Assembly: GCF_000337915.1 (NCBI RefSeq)
Contig: NZ_AOJE01000021.1
Coordinates: 4,980 to 68,979 of the forward strand
Direction of reading: 5' to 3'
From: Halorubrum saccharovorum DSM 1137
GTDB lineage: Archaea; Halobacteriota; Halobacteria; Halobacteriales; Haloferacaceae
Length of the DNA stretch: 64,000 nt
The stretch's first letter is position 1, and each line of letters begins with the position of its first letter. The notes below the pieces were generated by a model, which worked only from the letters and a program-made list of their open reading frames with translations, was not told the origin of the DNA and searched no databases. The position numbers and the translations under genes are program-made. Shown piece after piece: positions 1 through 8,605 of this stretch.

Positions 1-10
1 GCGCCATCAG

Positions 11-29
11 AGATGTGTATAAGAGACAG
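11..29 (+). other. Nextera/Tn5 mosaic-end adapter remnant
   Basis: Bases 11-29 read AGATGTGTATAAGAGACAG, which is exactly the 19-bp Tn5 mosaic end used in Nextera library adapters. The minus-strand reading frame across it ends in the peptide VSYTHL, a well-known sign of this contaminant in databases. It is not natural sequence of the organism. The first ten bases may also be artefactual. Confidence 0.95.
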
Positions 30-50
30 AGCGAAGCGAGTCTCGCCATC

Positions 51-213
51 GAGTTCGAACCCGCCCGAGCCCACTAATCGGCGCCGCGAACAACTCGTGA
101 GCGGCGCCGTTGTGACTGTTTGAGAGCGGGTTCGAAGCAGGGAGCGGAGCGAGCGAGGCGAGCGGAGCGAGCGAGGCGAGCGGAGTGAGTGAGGTTCGAA
201 CCCGCCCGAGCCC
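51..213. repeat. GC-rich inverted and short tandem repeats
   Basis: This gene-free stretch is highly structured. TTCGAACCCGC at 54-64 pairs with GCGGGTTCGAA at 126-136. Nested inside, GGCGCCGC at 80-87 pairs with GCGGCGCC at 101-108. Downstream, about 140-195 is a degenerate array of the words GGAGCGAGCGAGGCGAGC. The segment GTTCGAACCCGCCCGAGCCC occurs at both 53-72 and 194-213, flanking the block as a direct repeat. No gene is seen. It may be a dispersed non-coding repeat, and assembly here is suspect because of the adjacent adapter. Confidence 0.6.
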
Positions 214-287
214 GAAGTCTCCCGGTCCTCGGAACGAGCCGGGATCGGCCACAGCGTTTTGTGCGCTCGCCGTGACGTGGTTCCCGT

Positions 288-971
288 ATGCCCGAAGAAA
301 CCGTTCACGAGTCGCGGCAGTCGCGGAGCCGACAGGCGCTTGCCACCTACTTCCGACGCATCGCGCGGGCGCTCGGCCGCGGAGAGCCGGTTCCCGTCGA
401 CGACGCCGGCACGGTGACGGTCGATCCGGCCGCGAAACAGGAGGTCGAGATCGAACTCGAACGCGCGGACGGGACGGTCCACTTCGAGGTCGAGATGGAG
501 TGGCCGGAGGCGGAGGGGCAGATCGACGACGAGGCCGCCGCGAGCAAGGGGACCTTCGAGCTGTACGCGGACAACGCCGACGAGTGGCGCTGGCGGCTCG
601 TCCACGACAACGGGAACATCATCGCCGACGGCGGCGAGGGGTACTCGGACAAGCGGGACGCCGAGTCCGGCATCGAGAGCGTCCAGCGGAACGCGCCCGG
701 CGCCCACGTGATCGACGTCTCCCGCGACGAGGAGACGCCCGACGAGGGGGGGAGCAACGCCACCTTCGAGCTGTTCCGCGACAAGGCGGACGACTACCGC
801 TGGCGACTCCGCCACACCAACGGCAACGTCATCGCCGACGGCGGGCAGGGGTACGCCTCCAAGCAGAAGGCGAAACAGGGGCTCAACAGCGTGAAGTCGA
901 ACGCGCCCGGCGCCGCGGTCGAGGAGCCGGGAGACGACGAGGCGATCGACGAAGAGGGTGAGGAGGAGTAG
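288..971 (+). CDS. HVO_2922-type protein: amphi-Trp domain plus two DUF1508 (YegP-like) repeats
   Basis: This is a 227-aa acidic protein. Residues about 1-75 resemble the amphi-Trp domain, with a basic start followed by a beta-rich segment ending in FEVEMEWPE. Two similar modules follow, at about 85-142 and 157-212, each with the pattern FELxxDxADxxRWRLxHxNGNxIADGGxGY. That is the DUF1508/YegP fold, so the repeats are an internal duplication. The biochemical role of this family is not established. The next gene begins 7 nt after the stop, so the two are probably co-transcribed. Confidence 0.85.
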   Translation: MPEETVHESRQSRSRQALATYFRRIARALGRGEPVPVDDAGTVTVDPAAKQEVEIELERADGTVHFEVEMEWPEAEGQIDDEAAASKGTFELYADNADEWRWRLVHDNGNIIADGGEGYSDKRDAESGIESVQRNAPGAHVIDVSRDEETPDEGGSNATFELFRDKADDYRWRLRHTNGNVIADGGQGYASKQKAKQGLNSVKSNAPGAAVEEPGDDEAIDEEGEEE

Positions 972-978
972 TCGAACG

Positions 979-1434
979 ATGGTCCCCGACGACACCACCT
1001 CCACCGACGACATCGATTCCGCCGACGCTGCCTCCCAAGCCGTAGGCGGCACCGCCTCGAACGACTTCCTGACACCGGGAGACGACGCGCCCGCCGACCT
1101 GGTCGACGTGCTCCTCTACGGGCTCGTCGGCGGCATCGCCGGCTCGGTGCTGTCGTTCGTCCCCTTCGCCACCGTCCTCGGCGGCGTGATCGCCGGCTAC
1201 CTCTGTGGCGGCCGGACGGCGGACGCGCTCAAGACGGGCACGGTCGCGGGGGTCGTGATGACGCTGCCGTTCGCGGCCATCGTGTTCTTCCTGCTGTTCG
1301 TCCTCGGCTTCGCCGGGGCGCCCGCAGAGTTCGGGATCATCGCGCTGTTAGTGGTCGGGGTCGCCGCCGCCTACACGCTCGGGTCCGGGATCGTCGGCGG
1401 GGTTCTCGGGCACTACCTCCGCGGGCAGTTCTGA
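979..1434 (+). CDS. DUF5518-like membrane protein
   Basis: The protein has 151 aa. An acidic N-terminal tail of about 40 residues is followed by three to four hydrophobic helices: LLYGLVGGIAGSVLSFVPFA, a Gly-rich segment ending IAGYLCGG, a segment around LPFAAIVFFLLFVLGF, and one around IIALLVVGVAAAYTLG. The Gly-rich first helices match the haloarchaeal DUF5518 family. The ATG at 979 was chosen over a GTG at 958 because that GTG lies inside the previous gene and would add a tail of arginines and serines. Its function is unknown. It lies 7 nt after the amphi-Trp/DUF1508 gene. Confidence 0.75.
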   Translation: MVPDDTTSTDDIDSADAASQAVGGTASNDFLTPGDDAPADLVDVLLYGLVGGIAGSVLSFVPFATVLGGVIAGYLCGGRTADALKTGTVAGVVMTLPFAAIVFFLLFVLGFAGAPAEFGIIALLVVGVAAAYTLGSGIVGGVLGHYLRGQF

Positions 1435-1508
1435 CCTCCCGTTGATCCCGTCCGCGCCGCCGCGGACCGCACCGCTTATTCGCCGCCCGTTGCTACCTCG
1501 GCCCGGAC

Positions 1509-2672
1509 ATGGACGCGCTCGACGCCAAGTACCCGTTCTTCGCGACCGCCCGTGAGGCGGTCGCCGACGCCGCGGTGTCGCTGCCGGAGCTCGTCGCGGC
1601 CGACGCGCCGGCGGTCGAGCGCGCCCGAGAGCGCGTCGAGCGGGCCCTGATGGACGGGACGATCGCTTCCGAGAGCGGCGCCTTCCCCGCCGAGTCGGCG
1701 TACGACGTGCAGGCGGAGCTGCTCTCGTACCCCATCGCTCGGATCCTCGTCTCGCTTTTAGACTCCGAGCCCGCGATCGAGAAGTACGCCGCCGCCGAGG
1801 CCGCGACCGCGATCGACCGTATCCGCGAAGACCTCGCGACAGACGACGAGCTGCGGTCGACGTCGACGCCGACCGTCGCGCTGGACGACGTGCTCGCCGA
1901 GTTCGACCTCGCGGACGCGGTGCGACCGGAGTCCCTCCGATCGGACGTGGGAGCCGCCGGTGCGACCGCGACCGGAAGCGAGTCAGGCACCGGCCGAGAC
2001 CCGGAGCACTACTGGATCGCCGTGGGGCCGTACCTCCGGCTCACGTCGCCCTCGTGGGGCGAGTCGTGGCGGCTCGTCAACCGCGCGCTCGCCGACGGCG
2101 AGGTGCGCGTCTCCCGCGAGGAGCTGCTGGACGCGCTCGAAGCCGCGGTCGAGGACCGAGTCCGCGAGGGGCTGCCGTTCGAACTGGCGGCGGGAGAGGG
2201 GATCGCCGCGGAGCTCGAGTCCGGCGTCGCGGACCTCAAGCGGTTGCTCTCCGAGCGCACCTACGCCGGCCCGGTCGACGTGGTCGCGCCCGACCTGTTC
2301 CCGCCCTGCATGCGGAACCTGATCGAGAAGGCCGAGCGCGGCACGGATCTCTCCCCGCCGGAGTCGTTCGCGCTGATGGCGTTCCTCGTCGGGATCGGCA
2401 TGAGTCCCGACGAAGTGGTCGCGTTCTGCGCCGACACGAGCCTCGACGCCGAGGGGATCCGGTACCAGACCGAGTACCTGAGCGACGACCGAGGGAGCCA
2501 GTACCCGCCGCCGACCTGCGAGACGCTGGCGAACTACGGGATCTGTCACAACGAAGCGGACCACATGCAGGTCGCCGCCGACCCGCTCGCGTACTACGAG
2601 CAGCGCGTGGCCGAAGCCGACGAGATCACCGACTGGCGGGAGGAGAACGCGGCAGAAGCTGGGAGCGAGTAG
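1509..2672 (+). CDS. priL: DNA primase large subunit PriL
   Basis: PriL is the regulatory iron-sulfur subunit of the archaeal/eukaryotic-type primase. It works with catalytic PriS to make RNA primers at replication forks. The 387-aa length and the N-terminus, starting MDALDAKYPFF, fit haloarchaeal PriL. Four cysteines in the C-terminal half, C267 (PPCMRNL), C307 (VAFCAD), C337 and C346 (PPTCETLANYGICHN), match the cluster ligand pattern. Residues about 150-165 form a low-complexity linker. A TTATT box at about 1476 sits some 30 nt before the ATG. The gene converges with the small membrane gene that ends 5 nt away. Confidence 0.95.
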   Translation: MDALDAKYPFFATAREAVADAAVSLPELVAADAPAVERARERVERALMDGTIASESGAFPAESAYDVQAELLSYPIARILVSLLDSEPAIEKYAAAEAATAIDRIREDLATDDELRSTSTPTVALDDVLAEFDLADAVRPESLRSDVGAAGATATGSESGTGRDPEHYWIAVGPYLRLTSPSWGESWRLVNRALADGEVRVSREELLDALEAAVEDRVREGLPFELAAGEGIAAELESGVADLKRLLSERTYAGPVDVVAPDLFPPCMRNLIEKAERGTDLSPPESFALMAFLVGIGMSPDEVVAFCADTSLDAEGIRYQTEYLSDDRGSQYPPPTCETLANYGICHNEADHMQVAADPLAYYEQRVAEADEITDWREENAAEAGSE

Positions 2673-2677
2673 CCGCC

Positions 2678-2896
2678 CTACGCGTCGTCGCCGTTCGCGC
2701 GGATGAGGTACGCACCGACGAGCGCCATTAACAGGACGAACGCAGCGAGCAGCGCGACGAGGGCGATCGCACCGGTCTCCGGCAGCCCGTCGGGACCGCC
2801 GAACGCGACCCCGATCCCGACCAGTCCGGCGACGAAGACCGCGGCCGCGGACAGAGAGACCGCGATCTGCCGACGAAGCTCCGCGTCGATTTCCAT
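2678..2896 (-). CDS. small two-helix membrane protein
   Basis: The protein has 72 aa. It starts with a short charged segment (MEIDAELRRQ), followed by two hydrophobic helices at about residues 10-32 and 43-64 and a short charged tail. No motif suggests a function. It is convergent with priL. An AT-rich run (TTTTTAGC on its own strand, about 2918-2926) lies 25-30 nt upstream and probably serves as the TATA box of a leaderless transcript. Confidence 0.75.
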   Translation of the reverse strand: MEIDAELRRQIAVSLSAAAVFVAGLVGIGVAFGGPDGLPETGAIALVALLAAFVLLMALVGAYLIRANGDDA

Positions 2897-3077
2897 GTCC
2901 GCGAGTTTCCGTCGCCGCTAAAAAAGGACTTCGATGAGGGCGGCGAGGTCGTCGTGACCGATCCGGCGGAAACAGTTCGAACGAAGAATATCGCCCGTTC
3001 GACCCGTCTCAGCGGCGGTCTTATCCGTTTCCGTCCCCTATTTCGGCGCGAAGCGAGGGTCTCCCTCGCGATCATCC

Positions 3078-3746
3078 ATGACGCACGCTCGAAACACACC
3101 CGCGTCAGCAGCCGCCGAACAGGCCCCGTCGCGAGAGCCGTCCGCAACGCCGTCGACGGCACCACCGTCGGCCGCCCCCGACACACCCGACGACCGTTCC
3201 GCGCGCGCCGCCGCCGAGGAGATGACGGTCCGCCCGCTCCGCGACCGACGCTACGTCGTCGAGACCGACGGCGGCACCTACGTGGTCGCGCTCGACGCCG
3301 GCACCTGCACCTGTCCGGACCACGCGATCCGCGACTCACGCTGTAAGCACCTCCGCCGCGTCGCGATGGAGGTGACCGCGGCGTCCGTCCCCGCGCCCGA
3401 CCAGCGCGTCGGCGCCTGCGCGGTCTGCGGCGCGGAGACGTTCGTCCCGTTCGACGCCGGCGGCGCGCACCTCTGTGACCGGCACGCGTTCGAGCCGGGC
3501 ACGGTCGTCCGCGACCGCGAGACGGGGAAGCGGCTCGTCGTCGTCGAAGTCACGGCCGAGCGCGCCGACGCCTATCGGACCGAGGAGGGACGCGCCGTCG
3601 CCGAGTACCCGACGAACGCCGAGTACGGCGTCCACGAGCCCGTCGTCGAGGCGGTCTACGCGGAGTCGGTCCGTCCGGGCCGGAGCGTCGCGGACTGCGA
3701 CCGGTACGGGTTCCCCGCCTCCAGGCTCACCCGGCGAGGTGACTGA
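3078..3746 (+). CDS. SWIM zinc-finger protein
   Basis: This is a 222-aa protein. After about 50 residues of Ala/Pro-rich linker it has a SWIM motif, CTCPDHAIRDSRCKHLRRV (CxC...CxH), at about residues 76-94. A second metal site, CAVCG...HLCDRH, follows at about 114-136. SWIM domains bind zinc and act in DNA or protein binding. Here the partner is unknown. The 3' end overlaps the small convergent zinc-ribbon gene by 20 nt. Confidence 0.85.
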   Translation: MTHARNTPASAAAEQAPSREPSATPSTAPPSAAPDTPDDRSARAAAEEMTVRPLRDRRYVVETDGGTYVVALDAGTCTCPDHAIRDSRCKHLRRVAMEVTAASVPAPDQRVGACAVCGAETFVPFDAGGAHLCDRHAFEPGTVVRDRETGKRLVVVEVTAERADAYRTEEGRAVAEYPTNAEYGVHEPVVEAVYAESVRPGRSVADCDRYGFPASRLTRRGD

Positions 3747-3918
3747 TGTCGCGGCGGAGCGTGTATCCCTTCGGGACCCCGACAGCCCCCAGACAGTCCT
3801 CGCACAGCACGCGCTCGTAGTCGCGGTTCGTCTCCTTCTCCAGCAGCGAGACGGCTCCGATCGGGAACACCGACTCGCACCGATCGCACTCGACCTTGTC
3901 GCCGTCGACGATCTTCAT
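3727..3918 (-). CDS. small zinc-ribbon protein
   Basis: This is a 63-aa protein with two CxxC pairs (CDRC and CEDC) about 30 residues apart, typical of a single zinc ribbon. The start MKIVDGDKVECDRC was preferred because a clear TATA box (TTTATATACC, 3940-3949 on the minus strand) lies about 26 nt upstream, giving a leaderless mRNA. A longer reading frame from 3969 would run through this promoter. Role unknown. Confidence 0.8.
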   Translation of the reverse strand: MKIVDGDKVECDRCESVFPIGAVSLLEKETNRDYERVLCEDCLGAVGVPKGYTLRRDISHLAG

Positions 3919-4043
3919 CACCTCCCCGTTCCCGAGATCGGTATATAAAGTCGCGGACGGCGTTATCACTCCGGATAGCGGGTTCGATAAAAGTGGAGTT
4001 CGAGAGTCGTCGACGCGGTCTGAGTCTCGGTGGTCGTCCGGCG

Positions 4044-4382
4044 TTAGCCGAAGAGCTCGCCGAGGCCCTCGCCGCCGTCGCCGTCTTCCTCGTCGTCGTC
4101 CGCCGCTTCCTCGGCGGCTTCCTCTTCCTCGTCCTCCTCCTCGTCGGCCTCGTCGGCCTCAGCGGCGTCCGCGGAGCCGCCCGAGGCGGCGCCGGCGGCG
4201 GGGGCCGCGGCGGCCGTCTCGACGGCCTCCTCGATGTCGACGTCCTCCAGCGCGGCGACGAGCGCCTTGACGCGGGATTCCTCGACGTCGACGCCGGCGG
4301 CTTCGAGCACGCCGGTGACGTTGTCTTCGTTGATCTCTTCGCCAGTCTCGTTCAGGATGAGCGCAGCGTAAACGTATTCCAT
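4044..4382 (-). CDS. rpl12: 50S ribosomal protein P1 (L12)
   Basis: This is the acidic stalk protein, 112 aa, that recruits translation factors to the ribosome. The N-terminal dimerisation domain ([14 protein letters not shown]) is followed by an Ala/Gly hinge and a Glu/Asp-rich tail. It ends in GLGELFG, the C-terminal peptide typical of archaeal P1 that contacts GTPases. It is the last gene of the rpl1-rpl10-rpl12 operon, 18 nt after rpl10. Confidence 0.97.
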   Translation of the reverse strand: MEYVYAALILNETGEEINEDNVTGVLEAAGVDVEESRVKALVAALEDVDIEEAVETAAAAPAAGAASGGSADAAEADEADEEEDEEEEAAEEAADDDEEDGDGGEGLGELFG

Positions 4383-4400
4383 TGGTGTGTCCTCGTAGTG

Positions 4401-5438
4401 TTATCCGAACATCGCGCCGAGACCGTCGCCGCCGTCGCCGCCGTCGTCGTCGGCGTCGTCGTCGGTCGCCTCAGCGTCGTCCGTGTCGTCTTCTTCCTCC
4501 GCCTGTTCCTCCTCGTCGGCGTCGTCCGTCTCGGGAGCCGGGGCGGCTTCGACGCCCTGCAGCTCCTCGGGGAGCGCCTCCTCGTCGTCGATCTGGGCCG
4601 CGAGCGAGCGGAGCTGGGCGTCGGCCTTCCCGATGAGGTCGGGCACGACGTCCGGGCTCTCGATCTCCGCGAACAGCCCGACGGACTTCGCCTCGCCGGA
4701 CGCCTTCGCGAGAAGGCTTCCGACCGTGGCGGCCGTCGGGTACTCGGCGTTGATCGAGAGGTTTCGCGCGGCGGCGGCCGCCGAGCGGATGTCCGCTTCG
4801 TACTCGTCGACGTCGATTTCGAGCTCGTCCGGCTCGAACAGGACGCCCTCGGAGTAGACGCCCTTGAGGTCGAGCCCGACTTCCTTCGGCTCGATGCCGA
4901 GCTCGGTCAGGACGTTCGCGAGGTCGTCGTCGACGACCTCGCCCTCTTCGAGGACCTTGGAGTCCTCGGTGACCATGATCGAGCCGTCCTGGATGCGGGC
5001 GGCCGCGCCGACCGTCTGGAGCTCGCCGACGAACGGCCCCGGGTCGACGCCCGTGTCACCCTCGGGGATGACGACGTCGTTGGGGGCGACCTCGCCCGCG
5101 TTGATCGGGGCGGGGGTCTTCGAGGCTTCCAGCTGCTTGAAGAGACCGAACGGGTTGTCGTTCGTGCCGATGAGCGCGACCTGACCCGCGACGTACTGGG
5201 TCAGCTCTTCGACGCCGTCGTTCACCTCTTCGAGCGCGCGGACGGTGAGCGTGTTGCGGCTCATCCGGACGTCCGCGGAGCCGTGCAGCTCGCGGCGCAT
5301 GGCCTGGAGCTGTCGGCTCGGGATGCCGGCGACGCCGACGATCCCGACGGAGTTGAACGACTCGATGAAGTCGACGAGCTCGTCGACCTCCTCCTGTTTC
5401 CACTGCGGGATCGTCTCGGTCTTGCGGACCGAGCTCAT
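4401..5438 (-). CDS. rpl10: 50S ribosomal protein L10 (P0)
   Basis: This 345-aa protein is the base of the ribosomal stalk. It binds 23S rRNA through its N-terminal domain (about 1-110) and P1 dimers through C-terminal helices. The archaeal/eukaryal insertion domain is present at about 110-190. The very acidic tail ends GDGLGAMFG, matching the tail of the neighbouring P1. Its ATG overlaps the stop of rpl1 by 4 nt, so translation is probably coupled. Confidence 0.97.
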   Translation of the reverse strand: MSSVRKTETIPQWKQEEVDELVDFIESFNSVGIVGVAGIPSRQLQAMRRELHGSADVRMSRNTLTVRALEEVNDGVEELTQYVAGQVALIGTNDNPFGLFKQLEASKTPAPINAGEVAPNDVVIPEGDTGVDPGPFVGELQTVGAAARIQDGSIMVTEDSKVLEEGEVVDDDLANVLTELGIEPKEVGLDLKGVYSEGVLFEPDELEIDVDEYEADIRSAAAAARNLSINAEYPTAATVGSLLAKASGEAKSVGLFAEIESPDVVPDLIGKADAQLRSLAAQIDDEEALPEELQGVEAAPAPETDDADEEEQAEEEDDTDDAEATDDDADDDGGDGGDGLGAMFG

Positions 5439-6073
5439 ACGGGCACCTCCTTCGCGGGACCCATCGTGGTCTTCACGTAGATCCCGTCGATGTTGAGCGG
5501 CCCCTTCTCGAGGCTCGCTTCGAGTCGCCGGATGATGACGTCGATGTTGTCCGAAATCGCGTCGGGGCCCATGTCTTCGGCACCGACACGGGTGTGGAAC
5601 GTGCGCCGGTCGCGCGACCGGAGCTGCACGGTGTTTTTCATCCGGTTGACTGTGTCGACGACGTCGTCGTCCGGCTGTAGTGGGGTAGGCATCTTCCCGC
5701 GCGGACCCAGGACGGTACCGAGGTACCGACCGATGTCCTGCATCAGGCTGGCCTCTGCGACGAAGAAGTCGGTCTCGCCGGCCAGATCCTTTGCGCGGTC
5801 GTCGTCGTCTCCTAAGTCTTCGAGGTCGTCGCTGTCGAGCACTTCGTCAGCGACCTCCTCTGCGCGGACGGCGGTTTCGCCCTCCGCGAAGACGACGATC
5901 TGTGTCTCCTGCCCCGTTCCAGCCGGCAGCACGACGGACTCGTCGATGCGGTTCGACGGATCGTTGAGGTCGAGATCTCGCAGGTTGATCGCGATGTCCA
6001 CGGTCTCGCGGAAGTTCCGCTCGGGCGCATCGTCGAGTGCGAGGGTTACGGCCTCTTGTATTGTGTCTGCCAT
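5435..6073 (-). CDS. rpl1: 50S ribosomal protein L1
   Basis: This 212-aa protein forms the L1 stalk of the large subunit. In archaea it also represses its own operon by binding its mRNA. The sequence is intact, with the conserved block [12 protein letters not shown] and a C-terminal segment around [16 protein letters not shown]. The start MADTIQEAV was chosen because a strong Shine-Dalgarno sequence (GGAGGTGA) lies 3-4 nt upstream and the length fits the family. An in-frame ATG at 6151 would sit on top of the promoter. Confidence 0.97.
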   Translation of the reverse strand: MADTIQEAVTLALDDAPERNFRETVDIAINLRDLDLNDPSNRIDESVVLPAGTGQETQIVVFAEGETAVRAEEVADEVLDSDDLEDLGDDDDRAKDLAGETDFFVAEASLMQDIGRYLGTVLGPRGKMPTPLQPDDDVVDTVNRMKNTVQLRSRDRRTFHTRVGAEDMGPDAISDNIDVIIRRLEASLEKGPLNIDGIYVKTTMGPAKEVPV

Positions 6074-6164
6074 TTTCACCTCCGTAGTACGCAGGTCGCT
6101 CCTACGGGTCAGTGAAACAGGCGAAGCCTGTCTCACCGGAAAGTGGTTCATCGGAGGTTTAAAA
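6074..6164 (-). promoter_or_regulatory. rpl1 operon promoter and structured leader, probable L1 autoregulatory site
   Basis: On the minus strand a TTTTAAA box (about 6157-6164) implies a start near 6135 and a leader of about 60-65 nt. The leader can fold into a 10-bp hairpin (GTGAGACAGG with CCTGTTTCAC, loop CTTCG; about 6112-6136). A second stem follows, CCGTAG with CTACGG (about 6082-6107), whose 3' arm runs into the Shine-Dalgarno sequence. Haloarchaeal L1 operons are known to carry a leader that mimics the L1 site of 23S rRNA. Assigning that role here is inference. Confidence 0.7.
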
Positions 6165-6334
6165 GCGTCGAACCGCCGGTCCGGGTGTGAACCGGAGACA
6201 GGGGACGTGCGGGCGGTTCGCGCGTCGACCCACCAACACCGGTTCGACGGGCGTCGAAAGAGAGAACGTCGCGTAGGGGAACCCTTTTGATGCCGCTCGC
6301 CGACCCACGAGGTAATGACTCAGGGTGGTCCGGC

Positions 6335-7885
6335 GTGACGATGGACGACCGTATCGAGGATCTCCGCGAGCGACGTGAGCGAGCGGCGCTCGGCGGCGGC
6401 GAAGACCGGATCGAGTCCCAACACGAGAAGGGGAAGATGACCGCGCGCGAGCGCATCGACTACTTCCTCGACGACGGAACCTTCCACGAGTTCGACCGGT
6501 TCCGAACCCACCGGAACCACAAGTTCGGAATGGAGGAACAGCAGATTCCCGGTGACGGCGTCGTCACGGGGTACGGCGAGGTGAACGGGCGGAAGACGTT
6601 CGTCTTCGCGCACGACTTCACCGTCTTCGGCGGGTCGCTCGGCGAGGTGTTCGCCGAGAAGGTGTGTAAGGTGATGGACAAGGCGATGGACGTGGGCGCG
6701 CCGGTCGTCGGGCTCAACGACTCCGCGGGCGCCCGCATTCAGGAGGGGGTCGAGGCGCTCGGCGGCTTCGCGGAGATATTCCGGCGCAACACGGAGGCGT
6801 CCGGCGTGATCCCACAGATATCGGCGATCATGGGCCCGTGCGCGGGGGGAGCGGTCTACTCCCCGGCGATCACGGACTTCACGTTCATGGTCAAGGACAC
6901 CTCGCACATGTTCATCACCGGCCCGGACGTCATCGAGACCGTCACGGGCGAGGAGGTGAGCTTCGAGGAGCTCGGCGGCGCGGTCACCCACACCTCGACC
7001 TCCGGCGTCGCGCACTTCGCGGAGGAGAGCGAGGAGGAGGCGTTAGACGACATCGCGCGGCTGCTCTCGTACCTCCCCGCCAACAACGTCGAGGACCCGC
7101 CCCGCGTCGAGCCGTGGGACGACCCCGAACGCGCCGACGAGGGGCTGGGCGACATCGTCCCCGACGCGCCGCGGAAGCCGTACGACATGAAGGACGTGAT
7201 CGGCAGCGTCGTCGACGAGGGCTCCTTCTTCGAGGTGCAGGAGAACTTCGCGAAGAACGTCGTCATCGGGTTCGGTCGACTCGACGGCCACTCGATCGGG
7301 ATCGTCGCCAATAACCCCCGCGTGAACGCGGGCACGCTCGACATCGAGTCGAGCCAGAAGGGCGCGCGGTTCGTCCGCTTCTGTGACGCGTTCAACATCC
7401 CCATCCTCACCTTCGAGGACGTGCCCGGGTTCATGCCCGGCACCGATCAGGAACACAACGGGATCATCCGTCACGGCGCGAAGCTGCTGTACGCCTTCTC
7501 GGAGGCGACGGTGCCGCTTCTCACGGTCATCACCCGGAAGGCGTACGGCGGGGCCTACTGCGTGATGTCGTCGAAACACATCGGCGGCGACGTGAACTAC
7601 GCGTGGCCCACCGCCGAGATCGCGGTGATGGGGCCGAAGGGCGCTGTCAACGTCCTCTACCGCGAGGAGCTGGCCGAGGCCGACGACCCGGACGCGCGTC
7701 GGCAGGAGCTCATCGACGAGTACCGCGAGGAGTTCGCGAACCCGTACAGCGCCGCCGACCGGGGCTTCGTCGACGACGTGATCGAGCCCGCAGAGACCCG
7801 CGCACGGCTGATCGACGACCTCCAGATGCTGAAGGGGAAGCGCTCGGAGGCGCCCGAGAAGAAACACGGCAACATCCCGATCTGA
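6335..7885 (+). CDS. pccB: acyl-CoA (propionyl/acetyl-CoA) carboxylase, carboxyltransferase subunit
   Basis: This subunit moves the carboxyl group from carboxybiotin to acyl-CoA, yielding methylmalonyl-CoA from propionyl-CoA. About 516 aa cover the two crotonase-like carboxyltransferase halves. Visible family blocks are [41 protein letters not shown] and [13 protein letters not shown]. The start is a GTG at 6335 ([12 protein letters not shown]), with GGTGG just upstream and a TTTT box about 50 nt upstream. An ATG two codons later is a possible alternative. It overlaps pccX by one nucleotide. The substrate (acetyl, propionyl or both) cannot be fixed from sequence. Confidence 0.93.
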   Translation: MTMDDRIEDLRERRERAALGGGEDRIESQHEKGKMTARERIDYFLDDGTFHEFDRFRTHRNHKFGMEEQQIPGDGVVTGYGEVNGRKTFVFAHDFTVFGGSLGEVFAEKVCKVMDKAMDVGAPVVGLNDSAGARIQEGVEALGGFAEIFRRNTEASGVIPQISAIMGPCAGGAVYSPAITDFTFMVKDTSHMFITGPDVIETVTGEEVSFEELGGAVTHTSTSGVAHFAEESEEEALDDIARLLSYLPANNVEDPPRVEPWDDPERADEGLGDIVPDAPRKPYDMKDVIGSVVDEGSFFEVQENFAKNVVIGFGRLDGHSIGIVANNPRVNAGTLDIESSQKGARFVRFCDAFNIPILTFEDVPGFMPGTDQEHNGIIRHGAKLLYAFSEATVPLLTVITRKAYGGAYCVMSSKHIGGDVNYAWPTAEIAVMGPKGAVNVLYREELAEADDPDARRQELIDEYREEFANPYSAADRGFVDDVIEPAETRARLIDDLQMLKGKRSEAPEKKHGNIPI

Positions 7886-8217
7886 TGGCGGCCGACGCAT
7901 CCGAATCGGACGAGACCGCATCCGGGTCGGGCGACGCCGCACCGTCCGGTGACGACGGCGTCGCCCTCGACGGCCTGTCGATCCCGGACGACGCCGACGA
8001 CGCCGAGGCCGCCGCCATCGCCGTCGCCGTCGCGGCTCACCTCCGGGACGGCGAGCGTGCGGCGGCTGCGGCCGCCGCGGACGACGAGCCGGACTGGGAG
8101 GGCGAGCGCTGGTCGTTCGCGGGTCGAGTCGACCGCCTGCAGAACCGGTCGGTCCGCGTTCCCGTCGACGCGCCGACGGACCCGTGGACCGCGGCCGGCC
8201 GCGCCGATCGGTTCTGA
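7885..8217 (+). CDS. pccX: small third subunit of haloarchaeal propionyl-CoA carboxylase (PccX-like)
   Basis: This 110-aa acidic protein starts in a TGATG overlap with the end of pccB. An Asp/Ser-rich start is followed by a helix with [14 protein letters not shown] and a conserved-looking C-terminal block, [18 protein letters not shown]. Size, position and this C-terminal block match the small haloarchaeal subunit PccX, reported as needed for carboxylase activity in Haloferax mediterranei. The equivalence here rests on context and pattern, not on a search. Confidence 0.82.
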   Translation: MAADASESDETASGSGDAAPSGDDGVALDGLSIPDDADDAEAAAIAVAVAAHLRDGERAAAAAAADDEPDWEGERWSFAGRVDRLQNRSVRVPVDAPTDPWTAAGRADRF

Positions 8218-8227
8218 GCCGGAGCGC

Positions 8228-8470
8228 TCACACCTCGCGCGACTCGTCGGCGTCGCCGTCCCCCGCGTCCTCGATCGACTCGGGGCGCCACTCCTCCGCC
8301 GAGCCGCCATCGAGGAGTCGGTTGAGGACGATCGGCACGACGCCCGCGAGGAGCGCGAGGATACCTATCCGAACGAGCAGCGATGCGTCGGTCAAAAGCG
8401 TCGCGGCGAGGTACGCGCCCGCCGCGACCAGCACCGACGGCAACACGTAGGGATTTCCGGCCGAGAGCAT
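8228..8470 (-). CDS. small two-helix membrane protein between pccX and pccA
   Basis: The protein has 80 aa. Two hydrophobic helices (around VLPSVLVAAGAYLAATLL and VRIGILALLAGVVPIVL) are followed by a charged Asp/Glu tail. The start MLSAGNPYV is supported by a TTAAGA box about 26 nt upstream on the minus strand. The gene lies opposite to the flanking carboxylase genes and interrupts them. Function unknown. Confidence 0.7.
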   Translation of the reverse strand: MLSAGNPYVLPSVLVAAGAYLAATLLTDASLLVRIGILALLAGVVPIVLNRLLDGGSAEEWRPESIEDAGDGDADESREV

Positions 8471-8605
8471 GTCCGGATATGGCGGGCGGCAGGCTCTTAA
8501 CCGTCTCGGGGAGACGACCGTCGACACGTTACGACGATCGTCGTCACCGATCGTCGTCACGGACCGATAGAATGAGGTGGGCTATGGTGGAAACAACGTG
8601 CAGGA

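Noticed and set aside
3993-5480. Long plus-strand open frame opposite rpl10 and rpl12
   Set aside because: It is an antisense shadow caused by high GC and GC-biased third codon positions. The minus strand encodes unmistakable ribosomal proteins.
6074-6151. N-terminal extension of L1 from an upstream in-frame ATG
   Set aside because: It would overlap the TATA box and leader hairpins. The downstream ATG has a strong Shine-Dalgarno sequence and fits the family length.
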